Virus record (IMG/VR): IMGVR_UViG_3300010885_018971
Span: 1-64,000 of that record
Reading direction: 5' to 3' (one strand)
Source of the DNA: a virus
DNA length: 64,000 bases
A model generated the notes under the pieces. That model had not been told where the DNA came from. It made no database searches and saw nothing but the letters and a program-made list of their open reading frames with translations. The position numbers and the translations under genes were made by a program. Of this stretch, positions 1-8,136 are shown in pieces; the stretch's first letter is position 1; every line of letters begins with the position of its first letter.

Positions 1-1
1 C

Positions 2-544
2 ATTCTTATGGGCAATACCTCTCCTAGTATTGAACCTTATAGGGCTAACGCTTATCGCCAAGACACTCTATCGGGTTCTCACCTGAATAAGAATCGTTGG
101 TTGGATAAAGTTATTCAAGATCATTTGTCAGATGACAGTGGAGTCATTAGTCAAAATGAATACAATGATATTTGGTCTTCAATTATTGCCAATGATGGTA
201 GTGTTCAGCACTTGACGTGGATGGATGACTGGACTAAAGATGTATTCAAGACTTCAATGGAGATCGATCAGCGTTGGGTTATTCAACATGCTTCAGATCG
301 TCAAGAGTTTATTGATCAAGCGCAGTCACTGAATGTATTCTTCAGACCAGACAGTCATATTAAATACATCCATGCGGTTCACTTCCAAGCATGGAAACAG
401 GGATTGAAGACAATGTACTACTGCCGAAGTGACAAGATTGCCAAGGCAGATAAAGTATCAAAACGTATTGAGCGTGAAGTAATTAAAGAAATTGACCTAA
501 GAGCGATGGCTGAAGGTAATGAATGTTTAGCGTGCGAGGGATGA
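2..544 (+). CDS. nrdA: Ribonucleoside-diphosphate reductase alpha subunit, C-terminal part (5' truncated by window)
   Basis: The open frame runs in from the window edge, so only about the last 180 residues are visible. Seen: the GNTSPSIEPYRANAYRQDT stretch near the start, an LKTMYYC segment whose paired tyrosines match the radical-transfer tyrosines of class Ia enzymes, and a CLAC tail fitting the redox-active cysteine pair that re-reduces the active site. The enzyme makes deoxynucleotides for phage DNA synthesis in the cytoplasm. The nrdB gene follows after one base, as expected for an alpha2beta2 enzyme. Confidence 0.95.
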   Translation: MLMGNTSPSIEPYRANAYRQDTLSGSHLNKNRWLDKVIQDHLSDDSGVISQNEYNDIWSSIIANDGSVQHLTWMDDWTKDVFKTSMEIDQRWVIQHASDRQEFIDQAQSLNVFFRPDSHIKYIHAVHFQAWKQGLKTMYYCRSDKIAKADKVSKRIEREVIKEIDLRAMAEGNECLACEG

Positions 545-545
545 T

Positions 546-1538
546 ATGGTAAAGAAAAGTAATAGCAGATTAACAGATCAAAGAACATATTTTAAACCAT
601 TCAACTACCCATGGGCTTATGATGCATGGCTGAAGCATGAACAGGCTCACTGGCTTCATACAGAAGTTCCAATGGCTGAAGATGTAAAAGATTGGAAGAA
701 GAAACTTACTGCAGAAGAGAAACAATTCTTAACAAACATCTTTCGTTTCTTTACGCAAGGTGACATTGACGTTGCAGGTGGTTATGTAAATAACTATCTT
801 CCATACTTTCCTCAACCAGAAATCCGTATGATGTTAATGGGGTTTGCTGCACGTGAAGCACTTCACATTGCTGCATATTCTCATCTGATTGAAACTCTTG
901 GTATGCCTGAATCAACTTACAATGAGTTCCTTGAGTATCAAGAGATGAGAGACAAGCATGACTACGTTCTTGAATTATCCAGTAAGAACGGCACCTTAGA
1001 GTCAACTGCAACCCACATTGCCGTGTTCAGTGCATTCACTGAAGGGATGCAGTTGTTCTCTTCCTTTATCATGCTCTTGAATTTCCCTCGCCATGGGATG
1101 ATGAAGGGTATGGGTCAGATTGTTACTTGGTCTATCGTTGATGAAACGATGCATGCTGAGAACATGATTCGTTTATTTAAAGAGTTTATCAAAGAGAACA
1201 ATGAAATCTGGAATGATGATCTAAAGGGTAAAATCTATTCAATTGCTGAAAGGATGGTTGAACTTGAAGATAAGTTCATTGATCTATGTTATCAGGGTGC
1301 TGATATGCGTGAGTTATCATCTACAGATGTAAAACAATATATTCGCTACATTGCCGATCGTCGCCTAATTTCTTTGGGCATGAAAGGTATTTTTAAAGTT
1401 AAACGAAATCCTCTACCATGGGTTGAAGAAATGATCAATGCCCCAGTGCATGGCAATTTCTTTGAGAATCGTGTAACAGATTACGCTAAAGGTGCGTTGT
1501 CTGGAGATTGGGGAGATGTTTGGGCAAAGGCAGCATAA
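546..1538 (+). CDS. nrdB: Ribonucleoside-diphosphate reductase beta subunit
   Basis: 330 residues, ferritin-like radical-generating subunit of class I ribonucleotide reductase. All diiron ligands can be aligned: D73, E104, H107, then the Glu in FTEGMQ and the E..H of VDETMH. The radical tyrosine is kept as Y111, seven residues after E104, so this looks like a tyrosyl-radical enzyme rather than a Tyr-less variant. It is spaced one base after nrdA and its stop overlaps the next start (TAATG), so the three genes are probably co-transcribed and translationally coupled. Confidence 0.96.
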   Translation: MVKKSNSRLTDQRTYFKPFNYPWAYDAWLKHEQAHWLHTEVPMAEDVKDWKKKLTAEEKQFLTNIFRFFTQGDIDVAGGYVNNYLPYFPQPEIRMMLMGFAAREALHIAAYSHLIETLGMPESTYNEFLEYQEMRDKHDYVLELSSKNGTLESTATHIAVFSAFTEGMQLFSSFIMLLNFPRHGMMKGMGQIVTWSIVDETMHAENMIRLFKEFIKENNEIWNDDLKGKIYSIAERMVELEDKFIDLCYQGADMRELSSTDVKQYIRYIADRRLISLGMKGIFKVKRNPLPWVEEMINAPVHGNFFENRVTDYAKGALSGDWGDVWAKAA

Positions 1539-2086
1539 TGTTAAAAAATTATATTGTTCATGAGAATTATTGTAATCCAGTTGAATTCTCAATTATTAAA
1601 CAGAATTTTTTGAATGATAGAGATCTATCAATTACTGATAAAGCAGCTGCTACGATTAAAACTGCCAATGTAGATATAGCCCCATGGATGAAATGTAAAA
1701 GATATATGCATCCCATGATTGGAGTCATTTTTGCAACCAATACCAGAGAATTTGGCTTAGATTTATATCAGTTCACTGATTATGATACAGTTAATTTTAA
1801 TAAATACAGTTCAACAAATAATGGTGAATATGCATGGCATAAAGATTCTTCTGATGTTAGTGCTTTATATGATTTAAAATTAACAGCAGTTTTAAATATT
1901 TCATCTGAACCATATGAAGGTGGCGAATTTGAGATGTTCCTAGAAGAACCAACTAGAATTCCTGAAATTGACATACCAGGAAATCTTTTAATATTTCCAT
2001 CTTGGTTATATCATAGAGTTAAGCCAGTAACTAAAGGCACTAGAGAAACTATTTCATTCTGGATCAGTGGTCCAAAGATTAGGTAA
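1538..2086 (+). CDS. 2OG-Fe(II) oxygenase family protein (prolyl-hydroxylase-like)
   Basis: 182 residues from the ATG that overlaps the nrdB stop. An earlier in-frame ATG inside nrdB is rejected because the coupled start is the better one. The iron triad is visible as H101-x-D103 (WHKDS) and H159 (LYHRV), with R169 as the 2-oxoglutarate contact, in a double-stranded beta-helix-like C-terminal half (YEGGEFEMFLEE, GNLLIFPSWLYHRV). The fold is known for hydroxylating proteins or small molecules; the substrate cannot be told. Small oxygenases of this kind are common in aquatic T4-like phages. Confidence 0.8.
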   Translation: MLKNYIVHENYCNPVEFSIIKQNFLNDRDLSITDKAAATIKTANVDIAPWMKCKRYMHPMIGVIFATNTREFGLDLYQFTDYDTVNFNKYSSTNNGEYAWHKDSSDVSALYDLKLTAVLNISSEPYEGGEFEMFLEEPTRIPEIDIPGNLLIFPSWLYHRVKPVTKGTRETISFWISGPKIR

Positions 2087-2090
2087 AAAT

Positions 2091-2240
2091 ATGGTAACAA
2101 AAGTATTTGAATGCGAACAATGCGGATCGCATGGGAAGATTGTGGTAAAGGGTGACGACCATCGCTACGAAGATATAGTCTACTGTCCTGTTTGTTCTGC
2201 TGATATCTACGAAGAAGAGGAGTTTGACGAGGACGAATAA
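2091..2240 (+). CDS. Small zinc-ribbon protein
   Basis: 49-residue protein with two CxxC pairs (CEQC and CPVC) about 28 residues apart and an acidic tail rich in Glu and Asp. The pattern is that of a zinc ribbon. It sits four bases after the oxygenase gene. No function is recognised. Confidence 0.7.
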   Translation: MVTKVFECEQCGSHGKIVVKGDDHRYEDIVYCPVCSADIYEEEEFDEDE

Positions 2241-2249
2241 ATAGTCCAT

Positions 2250-2675
2250 ATGTGGACTTTTAATGACAACATCGTTGACGAATTACCCGAAGACTGTGTT
2301 GGTTTTGTTTATTTGATTACGAACAAAACCAACCACAGGAAGTATGTAGGTAAAAAATTAGCCAAATTCTCAAAGACAACTTACAAGACAGTTACCTTAA
2401 AGAATGGCACCAAGAAGAAAAAGAAAATCAAGTCAAAGATTGACTCTGATTGGATGGAATATTATGGGTCGAGCATTGAATTGAACAAAGATGTTGAAGA
2501 CCTTGGTAAAGAAAACTTTACACGAGAAATACTATATTTTTGTAAATCAAAGGCTGAATGTAGCTACATTGAAGCCAGAGAACAATTCACAAGGAGAGTT
2601 TTGGAATCTACAGATTATTACAACGGACAAATTTCAGTTCGTGTGCATGGATCCCATATCATAAACAAACTATGA
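2250..2675 (+). CDS. GIY-YIG-like nuclease domain protein
   Basis: 141 residues. Residues about 17-36 read as a degenerate GIY-YIG start (FVYLI ... KYVGKK), followed by a Lys-rich insertion and a later EAREQF helix that may supply the metal-binding Glu. Such proteins occur in T4-like phages as stand-alone endonuclease-like genes. Whether it is a mobile homing enzyme or a repair nuclease cannot be decided; its tight packing (stop overlaps the next start) argues against recent insertion. Confidence 0.6.
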   Translation: MWTFNDNIVDELPEDCVGFVYLITNKTNHRKYVGKKLAKFSKTTYKTVTLKNGTKKKKKIKSKIDSDWMEYYGSSIELNKDVEDLGKENFTREILYFCKSKAECSYIEAREQFTRRVLESTDYYNGQISVRVHGSHIINKL

Positions 2676-3733
2676 CATATCTATTATTTTTTACAGCACT
2701 CTCTTTATCGGGTGTGGCTGCTTATTATTCGATCATGGGTTTGGTTGCAATTTTTGCAGCTGCACCTATACCAATTCTTATCATGGGCTCATTGCTGGAA
2801 GCATCTAAATTAGTAGTTGCTTCTTGGTTATATCGCTCATGGAAAGAAATACCCATGCTAATGAAAAGTTACTTTACAGTGGCATTGGTAGTTTTGATGA
2901 TACTCACCTCAATGGGTATTTTTGGTTATCTATCAAAAGCGCATTTAGACCAGGCAATCCCGTCTGGAGATTTTGTTGCTAAATTATCACTCATTGACGA
3001 GAAAATTAAAACCGAAAAGGAGAACTTAAATGCAAGCCGTAAAGAACTTAATCAATTGGATGTTCAAGTCGACCAAACCATCAGTAGAACCACCGAAGCC
3101 AGTGGAGCAGAGCGAGCCATTGCCATCCGCAGAGGTCAGCAAAGAGATCGTGCCAGAATCCTTACCGAAATCGGCACCACGCAAACCAAGATCGCCAAAC
3201 TCAACGAAGAACGTGCGCCCATCGCCAGTGAAGTCCGTAAAGTCGAAGCCGAAGTCGGTCCAATAAAATACATTGCAGCATTGCTGTATGGAGATAACCC
3301 AGAGATCGATGTTTTAGAAAAAGCAGTTCGCTGGGTTATCATCATGATTGTTATCGTTTTTGACCCATTGGCAGTTTTAATGCTTATAGCGGCAAACTGG
3401 CAGTTACGTCAAAATAGGCTATTACCGAAACCAGAAGTGGTTGAAGAAGAGCCAAAAGAACCATTAACATGGCTCAAAATAACTGACAAAATCAATATTA
3501 AAGACATCTTTAATAAGAAGGTACAGCCACTCCCAGCTGAAGCCAAAGAAATTATAACTGAGTTTTTCCAGAAAGAAGAACCAGTGGGAGAAGTTAAAAA
3601 AACCAAAACTGTTAGGCATAACACAGAATATGACGCCAATGGAAGGGTCATGGGTTCAACTCACAAACATAAACTTGATGATACCATTGAAAAGAGCGTG
3701 GAAGATCTTCAGAAAGGTGATCTTCCTAAATAA
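2672..3733 (+). CDS. Membrane protein with central coiled coil, unknown function
   Basis: 353 residues. The N-terminal 90 residues hold two or three hydrophobic helices. A charged helical segment (about 105-195) is predicted coiled coil, and another strong membrane segment lies near residue 222 (RWVIIMIVIVFDPLAVLML). The rest is a Lys/Glu-rich soluble tail. Topology suggests an inner-membrane protein with a large extramembrane coil. Third codon positions turn C-rich between 3060 and 3260, where a second reading frame is open (separate entry). No family is recognised. Confidence 0.75.
   Translation: MTYLLFFTALSLSGVAAYYSIMGLVAIFAAAPIPILIMGSLLEASKLVVASWLYRSWKEIPMLMKSYFTVALVVLMILTSMGIFGYLSKAHLDQAIPSGDFVAKLSLIDEKIKTEKENLNASRKELNQLDVQVDQTISRTTEASGAERAIAIRRGQQRDRARILTEIGTTQTKIAKLNEERAPIASEVRKVEAEVGPIKYIAALLYGDNPEIDVLEKAVRWVIIMIVIVFDPLAVLMLIAANWQLRQNRLLPKPEVVEEEPKEPLTWLKITDKINIKDIFNKKVQPLPAEAKEIITEFFQKEEPVGEVKKTKTVRHNTEYDANGRVMGSTHKHKLDDTIEKSVEDLQKGDLPK
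3030..3266 (+). CDS. Nested out-of-frame ORF, basic Pro/Ser/Lys-rich protein (candidate overprinted gene)
   Basis: 78-residue frame lying entirely inside the 2672 gene in the +1 frame. It has an ideal Shine-Dalgarno AAGGAG nine bases before its ATG. The product starts with an amphipathic-looking MQAVKNLINWMFKS and continues as a Pro/Ser/Lys-rich basic chain (KSAPRKPRSPNS ... SVKSKPKSVQ). The host frame changes base composition over exactly this interval. This supports real translation, but no homolog is recognised and it could be chance. Confidence 0.45.
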   Translation: MQAVKNLINWMFKSTKPSVEPPKPVEQSEPLPSAEVSKEIVPESLPKSAPRKPRSPNSTKNVRPSPVKSVKSKPKSVQ

Positions 3734-3822
3734 ATAAGTGTCCAATTCTACGATTCTTTAATATTGGTAGTTAGTGTTTTTCGTGGGTGAATTTGTTATG
3801 TTTAAAATAACAGAAAGCAAAC

Positions 3823-4557
3823 ATGAAAACGCCAGTAAAAAAAGCACCAGTAAAAAGAGTTGCGGTGAAGAAACCGCCAGTCAAAAAAGTAGCGCCAACC
3901 AGACGCACTAAAACACCCCCAGCACCTATTGTCATTGACGTTAGTAGTACTACTAAATCAGCGTCATCGATGCTTGACAAGGCTATCGATTTAATCAAAT
4001 GGGTTGACAGCCCCTTTAAATTATTTGAAGTTATCCTGTTGGCCAGTGTGTTCTTCTTTGGTTATTTTGCCTGGGACAGTAGAACTGTTATTCTAGATGC
4101 AATAACACAAAGCAGCAAGGTGACCAATCTTAAAGAAGTAAATCATCTTATACCAGTTGCTGCTAGTCTACAAAAAGACCTAGAAGCAGTAACTGTGGTT
4201 GTACACAAAGCTGCTTTGGTAGTTAACACCCGAACAACCATGTTGTCCTTTGGTCCAAAAGGGAGAGACAACACATTAGACGGATTAGTTACCAGTTTGT
4301 TCAACAAAGATCCTGGACGTAATGCTGCAATTATTGGTATGCTCAATGGCGAGGTCACCTGCGATAAACTAGAAGGTACTAGCAAGTCTTCCGAGTGGGA
4401 AGCAAAACAAGGTGCTACATTTATCTGCCGTGGAGGTATTCCTCCGGAAGTCGGCGACTTTGATGGATATGTAGCAGTTGGATTTAAAACAGAACCAGCT
4501 GACCTAAGTGTGGTCAAGACTAGAATTAATCTAGCTACCGCTGACATGTCGCAATGA
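3823..4557 (+). CDS. Single-pass membrane protein with basic Lys/Pro N-terminus
   Basis: 244 residues. The first 35 are a low-complexity Lys/Pro/Val run (KKAPVKRVAVKKPPVKK type), then a soluble linker, one hydrophobic helix at about residues 67-85 (LFEVILLASVFFFGYFAW) and a C-terminal domain of about 150 residues with two cysteines (EVTCDKLEG, TFICRGG). A basic cytoplasmic tail with a periplasmic globular domain is the likely topology. A CTAAATAA late-type element lies 90 bases upstream. Function unknown. Confidence 0.7.
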   Translation: MKTPVKKAPVKRVAVKKPPVKKVAPTRRTKTPPAPIVIDVSSTTKSASSMLDKAIDLIKWVDSPFKLFEVILLASVFFFGYFAWDSRTVILDAITQSSKVTNLKEVNHLIPVAASLQKDLEAVTVVVHKAALVVNTRTTMLSFGPKGRDNTLDGLVTSLFNKDPGRNAAIIGMLNGEVTCDKLEGTSKSSEWEAKQGATFICRGGIPPEVGDFDGYVAVGFKTEPADLSVVKTRINLATADMSQ

Positions 4558-4895
4558 AATGGATAATAGTATTTTTATTATCATTTCTGAGTATATCTAG
4601 TTTAAGTCAATCGTGTGATGATTGCATAGGTGGAGTTGTTGCTACAGATACTAATACTTGTTTGGTATCTAATTTTTATAACATTGCACATTCAATACAT
4701 GATCCTGGTTTACGCCACCAACAATTATCATTATGGTTAACAACAAATGGAAACAGGTGTGATAGTAAGCAACTTATCTTAATTTGGAATAGACTTGCTG
4801 AGTGGGGTGGGGCATCTGACTCAGCAGAATTGCGAGGGAAACTTCTTTATTATTTTTCTAGTGCTGAGGAGAGAGAACGTAAAGGAAAATCATAA
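4554..4895 (+). CDS. Small secreted protein with signal peptide
   Basis: 113 residues starting with a clear signal peptide (MKWIIVFLLSFLSISSLSQS) followed by a CDDC motif and two further cysteines. It is likely exported to the periplasm, and the cysteines could form disulfides. The start overlaps the previous stop (ATGA). A lipoprotein is possible but the residues before the first Cys do not fit a good lipobox. Function unknown. Confidence 0.65.
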   Translation: MKWIIVFLLSFLSISSLSQSCDDCIGGVVATDTNTCLVSNFYNIAHSIHDPGLRHQQLSLWLTTNGNRCDSKQLILIWNRLAEWGGASDSAELRGKLLYYFSSAEERERKGKS

Positions 4896-5128
4896 TGGAT
4901 GGGATAACATGGTTCCCAATAGTTGCACCTAGTTACGCAAATGTAGATGGTATATTAGCTGATGTGCACGCTAAAAAAAATGAAGAACGCTGGGATGAAT
5001 ACAATAAACAGTTAATTGAAAAAATACATTTAAGAGATTATCTGTATGACATATATTTAAAAAGAGCACACGAAAAACAAATACGCATGGAAATTTTTAA
5101 TGTGAGTAGTATTGATTTGTATGTATAG
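4895..5128 (+). CDS. Small helical hypothetical protein
   Basis: 77 residues, charged and probably helical after residue 25 (NEERWDEYNKQLIEKIHLRDYLYDIYLKRA as a continuous helix). Start overlaps the preceding stop by one base and the following gene begins directly after its stop, so it belongs to the 2672-5902 set. No family recognised. Confidence 0.6.
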   Translation: MDGITWFPIVAPSYANVDGILADVHAKKNEERWDEYNKQLIEKIHLRDYLYDIYLKRAHEKQIRMEIFNVSSIDLYV

Positions 5129-5902
5129 ATGGATCCATTAACATTATTTGCACTTGCTAATGCCGCAGTATCTGCTGTAAAAAAAGGATGTCAGTTATAT
5201 AAGGACATCAAAGGTGCTGCAGGCGACGTGAGGGCTGTTCTGAAAGATCTTGATGATCAGTTTGCCAACAATCACAAAGAGAAGCCAGCCACAGTAACGC
5301 AAAGAAATGCTTACGTAGAAGAAAAGAATCGTGTCATTGAGTTGAATAAACGAGATGGTGAGACTGCTGGAATTTATACTGAGATTGGTAATCATCTTGG
5401 CGAATATTATGATAACCTAAACAAATGTATGGCTATCTTTGCTGAAGAAGAACGTCGCAGCAAAACTGAAATTTATCAAGGTGATGATAGTTTGGGTAAA
5501 CGTGCTCTACAGCGTGTTTTATTGCGTAAACAGTTGGAACAGATGGGCACAGAATTGCGTGAATTGATGGTATACCAAAGCCCACCAGAACTTGGTGCTC
5601 TTTATACTGAAGTGGAAGAGATGATGCTAGTACTTGGTAAGGAACAGAAAATCCTTATTTCAATACAAATGCAAAAAGAAGCAATTCAGCAAAAAAGACG
5701 TGCATCTAGGATGAAACAATTACAGGAAGAATTTATAATTGGTATTTTTATTATGGTAATAATATTTTCTATGGGCGGTATGTTTATGTATGTAGCCTAT
5801 GATCGCCAGCAAAAGTATCCACAGTATGGTGATGGTTTGTTTCCTAAATCTGAAATGCAAAAGAAAAAAGAATCTGAAAAACAAATTTATGTAGGCAGAT
5901 AA
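5129..5902 (+). CDS. Coiled-coil protein with C-terminal membrane anchor
   Basis: 257 residues. It begins MDPLTLFALANAAVSAVKKG, a pattern seen at the start of several aquatic T4-like phage proteins, continues as long charged helices with coiled-coil character, and has one hydrophobic helix at about 205-225 (FIIGIFIMVIIFSMGGMFMYV) before a polar tail. Likely a membrane-anchored coil on the cytoplasmic face. It closes the membrane-protein cluster. Function unknown. Confidence 0.65.
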   Translation: MDPLTLFALANAAVSAVKKGCQLYKDIKGAAGDVRAVLKDLDDQFANNHKEKPATVTQRNAYVEEKNRVIELNKRDGETAGIYTEIGNHLGEYYDNLNKCMAIFAEEERRSKTEIYQGDDSLGKRALQRVLLRKQLEQMGTELRELMVYQSPPELGALYTEVEEMMLVLGKEQKILISIQMQKEAIQQKRRASRMKQLQEEFIIGIFIMVIIFSMGGMFMYVAYDRQQKYPQYGDGLFPKSEMQKKKESEKQIYVGR

Positions 5903-5905
5903 ATA
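5898..5905 (+). promoter_or_regulatory. Possible late-type promoter element
   Basis: GATAAATA overlaps the end of the previous gene 33 bases before the lipase start. It matches the T4 late consensus TATAAATA at seven of eight positions. Short motif, so chance is possible. Confidence 0.35.
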
Positions 5906-5937
5906 TAGGGTGTATGATAAACACTAAAGGAAAATAA

Positions 5938-6663
5938 ATGCAAAAACCTGAATTATTGATATTTGCTAACATAGCTGCAATTACCTACGAAGAACCAAAA
6001 ACAGCTAAAACTAAATTCAAAGCCATTGGGTGCACTATTGTTGAATTTTTTGATATTGATAATGCGCAAGCATATCTTCTTAAAAACAATGATGGTATAC
6101 ACATATTAAGTTTTAGAGGTACAGAAGTTACTGAACCATCGGACATATTAGCTGATTTAAAAGCTGGTAAGAATATTGAAGCCATTGGTGGTAAAATCCA
6201 CGTAGGATTCAAAGGTGAGATCAACAAGTTATGGCCAGCCATAGAAAAAGCTGTTTCTGACATCAATAGCCTTTATGTTACAGGTCATAGTCTTGGTGCT
6301 GCAATGGCAACAATTGCTTCAGGCAGAATGCAGTCAAAGGTTCTGGCATTGGTAACATTTGGATCACCAAGAGTGGGTAACAAAGAATACGTTAATAGCC
6401 TAACAGTTAAACACTATAGAGTACAAAATAACTGTGATGATGTTACCAAAGTTCCTTTTCTGTTGATGGGGTTTAAACATCACGGAACTCATATGTATAT
6501 GAATTACTACGGTGCATTTAGAAACCTAACAGCTTGGCAACAAATAAAAGACATGGTTCGTAGCAGAGTAAAAGCGTATACAAAGGGACAAAAATTCCTT
6601 GGTGCATACGATCACATGATGGATAACTATATCGCCAAATTAGGAAAATTCGGCGAAGAATAA
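5938..6663 (+). CDS. Class 3 lipase-like alpha/beta hydrolase
   Basis: 241 residues. The nucleophile elbow is GHSLG with Ser118, the family's FRGTE block is at about 59-63, TFGSPRVGN at 140-148, and Asp167 or 168 in NNCDDVTKVP with His in the HHGTH segment (181-185) complete the triad. Family members cleave ester bonds of lipids. No signal peptide is seen, so it would act on the cytoplasmic membrane side or be released at lysis. AAAGGA precedes the ATG. First gene of a possible envelope-modification cassette. Confidence 0.85.
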   Translation: MQKPELLIFANIAAITYEEPKTAKTKFKAIGCTIVEFFDIDNAQAYLLKNNDGIHILSFRGTEVTEPSDILADLKAGKNIEAIGGKIHVGFKGEINKLWPAIEKAVSDINSLYVTGHSLGAAMATIASGRMQSKVLALVTFGSPRVGNKEYVNSLTVKHYRVQNNCDDVTKVPFLLMGFKHHGTHMYMNYYGAFRNLTAWQQIKDMVRSRVKAYTKGQKFLGAYDHMMDNYIAKLGKFGEE

Positions 6664-6671
6664 AATTAAAT

Positions 6672-7439
6672 ATGACAAAATATCGATCAATCTTCATAAG
6701 TGATGTGCACTTAGGTACTCGTGATTGTCAGGCGGATAAACTAAATAATTTTCTTAAGAATAATAAGTGCGATACTTTATATCTCGTTGGTGATATTATA
6801 GACGCATGGAGAATCCAACAAAACAAATGGCGTTGGAAACAATCACACACTAATGTAGTTCGTAGAGTTCTTGGTCATGCCAAGCGTGGAACTAGAGTGG
6901 TGTATATAGCAGGTAATCATGATGAGTTTTTAAGACCTATGATGCCTTATGGATTTAGTTTTGGGTTAGTGGAAATACACAATCAAATAGAACATATAGG
7001 TGCTGATGGCAATCACTACCTAGTGACACATGGTGACTTATTTGACGGTATTACGAGACTAGCTCCATGGATTAGTTTTTTGGGAGACAAAGCATATGAT
7101 TTCATTCTATCGATCAATAGTAAGTTCAATTGGATACGCCATCGTTTTGGTTTTGGGTATTTTAGTCTTAGCCAATATCTTAAGCACAGAGTAAAGAAAG
7201 CTGTAGATTTTATTTTCCAATTTGAAAAGAATCTAGCAGCATATTGCAATAAAAGAGGGTTTGATGGTGTCATCTGTGGACACATACATCACGCTGAAAT
7301 TAAAAATATTGATGGCATCATTTATATGAATGATGGTGATTGGGTTGAAAGCTGTACTGCACTCGTTGAACATTATGATGGTCGATGGGAAATTATCACT
7401 TGGACGAAAGATAAAGACGATGAACCCATCATTGAGTAA
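6672..7439 (+). CDS. LpxH-like calcineurin-family phosphoesterase
   Basis: 255 residues with the full metallophosphoesterase signature: D11-V-H13, G-D41, GNHD around residue 81, THGD near 119 and GHIHHAE near 203. The spacing and the long helical insert (residues 125-175) resemble UDP-2,3-diacylglucosamine pyrophosphatase of the lipid A pathway. Its neighbours (lipase, glycosyltransferase) support an envelope-lipid substrate, but the substrate is inferred, not shown. Confidence 0.8.
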   Translation: MTKYRSIFISDVHLGTRDCQADKLNNFLKNNKCDTLYLVGDIIDAWRIQQNKWRWKQSHTNVVRRVLGHAKRGTRVVYIAGNHDEFLRPMMPYGFSFGLVEIHNQIEHIGADGNHYLVTHGDLFDGITRLAPWISFLGDKAYDFILSINSKFNWIRHRFGFGYFSLSQYLKHRVKKAVDFIFQFEKNLAAYCNKRGFDGVICGHIHHAEIKNIDGIIYMNDGDWVESCTALVEHYDGRWEIITWTKDKDDEPIIE

Positions 7440-8136
7440 CAAAATAACAATTGTTGTTCCATGTAAAAATGAAGAGAATTATATTTCTTATTTATTGGAA
7501 CACCTGAAAAATCAAAGTATTGGCGATACCAGAATAATTATTGCAGATTGTTCAACTGATAACACAAGAGAAGTTATCAATTCAAACAAAGGCGATTTGA
7601 ATGTTGAGATTATTGATGGTGGATTAGTTTCTATTGCTAAAAATAATGGTGCCAAATTAGTAACAACGCCATACGTATTATTCATAGACAGTGATGTCAG
7701 GTTTTTCTCTGACACAGTTATAAGTGATTCTGTTGTGGAAATGGAATCAAATAACTTAGATCTTATTGGACTTTATATTAAATGTTATGATAACAGTAAA
7801 CGAGCCAAAATAGGATTTATGATTTTTAATTTTATAAACAATATTATGAAATACAAAGTTCCATTTGCTGTTGGCGCATTCATGTTAACTCGTAAAGATA
7901 GATTTGATGAGTTTGGTGGATTTTCTGAATTATATGAAACAAGTGAAGATTTCTTTCTGTCAAAACAATATGATCCTAAAAAGTTTAAATTAGTAAAACA
8001 CTATTTCGGACAAGATAGTAGAAGATTTCAAAAAATGGGATACTTTGGCATGGCATGGTATTTGATCAAAAACTTTTGGAACAGAAACAACGAAAAGTAT
8101 TGGGACAAGATAGACTACTCCAAGTACTGGAAGTGA
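7420..8136 (+). CDS. Family 2 glycosyltransferase
   Basis: 238 residues from the ATG at 7420, which overlaps the phosphoesterase end by 20 bases; a start 90 bases earlier is rejected because the family N-terminus is ITIVVPCKNEE right after this ATG. GT-A fold motifs: VPCKNEE, ADCSTDNT and the metal-binding FIDSDV (DxD). No membrane helices are evident except a hydrophobic stretch near residue 130. It likely transfers a sugar to a lipid or surface glycan; donor and acceptor unknown. Confidence 0.85.
   Translation: MNPSLSNKITIVVPCKNEENYISYLLEHLKNQSIGDTRIIIADCSTDNTREVINSNKGDLNVEIIDGGLVSIAKNNGAKLVTTPYVLFIDSDVRFFSDTVISDSVVEMESNNLDLIGLYIKCYDNSKRAKIGFMIFNFINNIMKYKVPFAVGAFMLTRKDRFDEFGGFSELYETSEDFFLSKQYDPKKFKLVKHYFGQDSRRFQKMGYFGMAWYLIKNFWNRNNEKYWDKIDYSKYWK

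Noticed and set aside
1508-1537. Earlier start for the 2OG oxygenase inside nrdB
   Set aside because: The coupled TAATG start gives the natural N-terminus.
4143-4547. Minus-strand 134-codon ORF in the 3823 gene
   Set aside because: Antisense shadow with no ribosome site.
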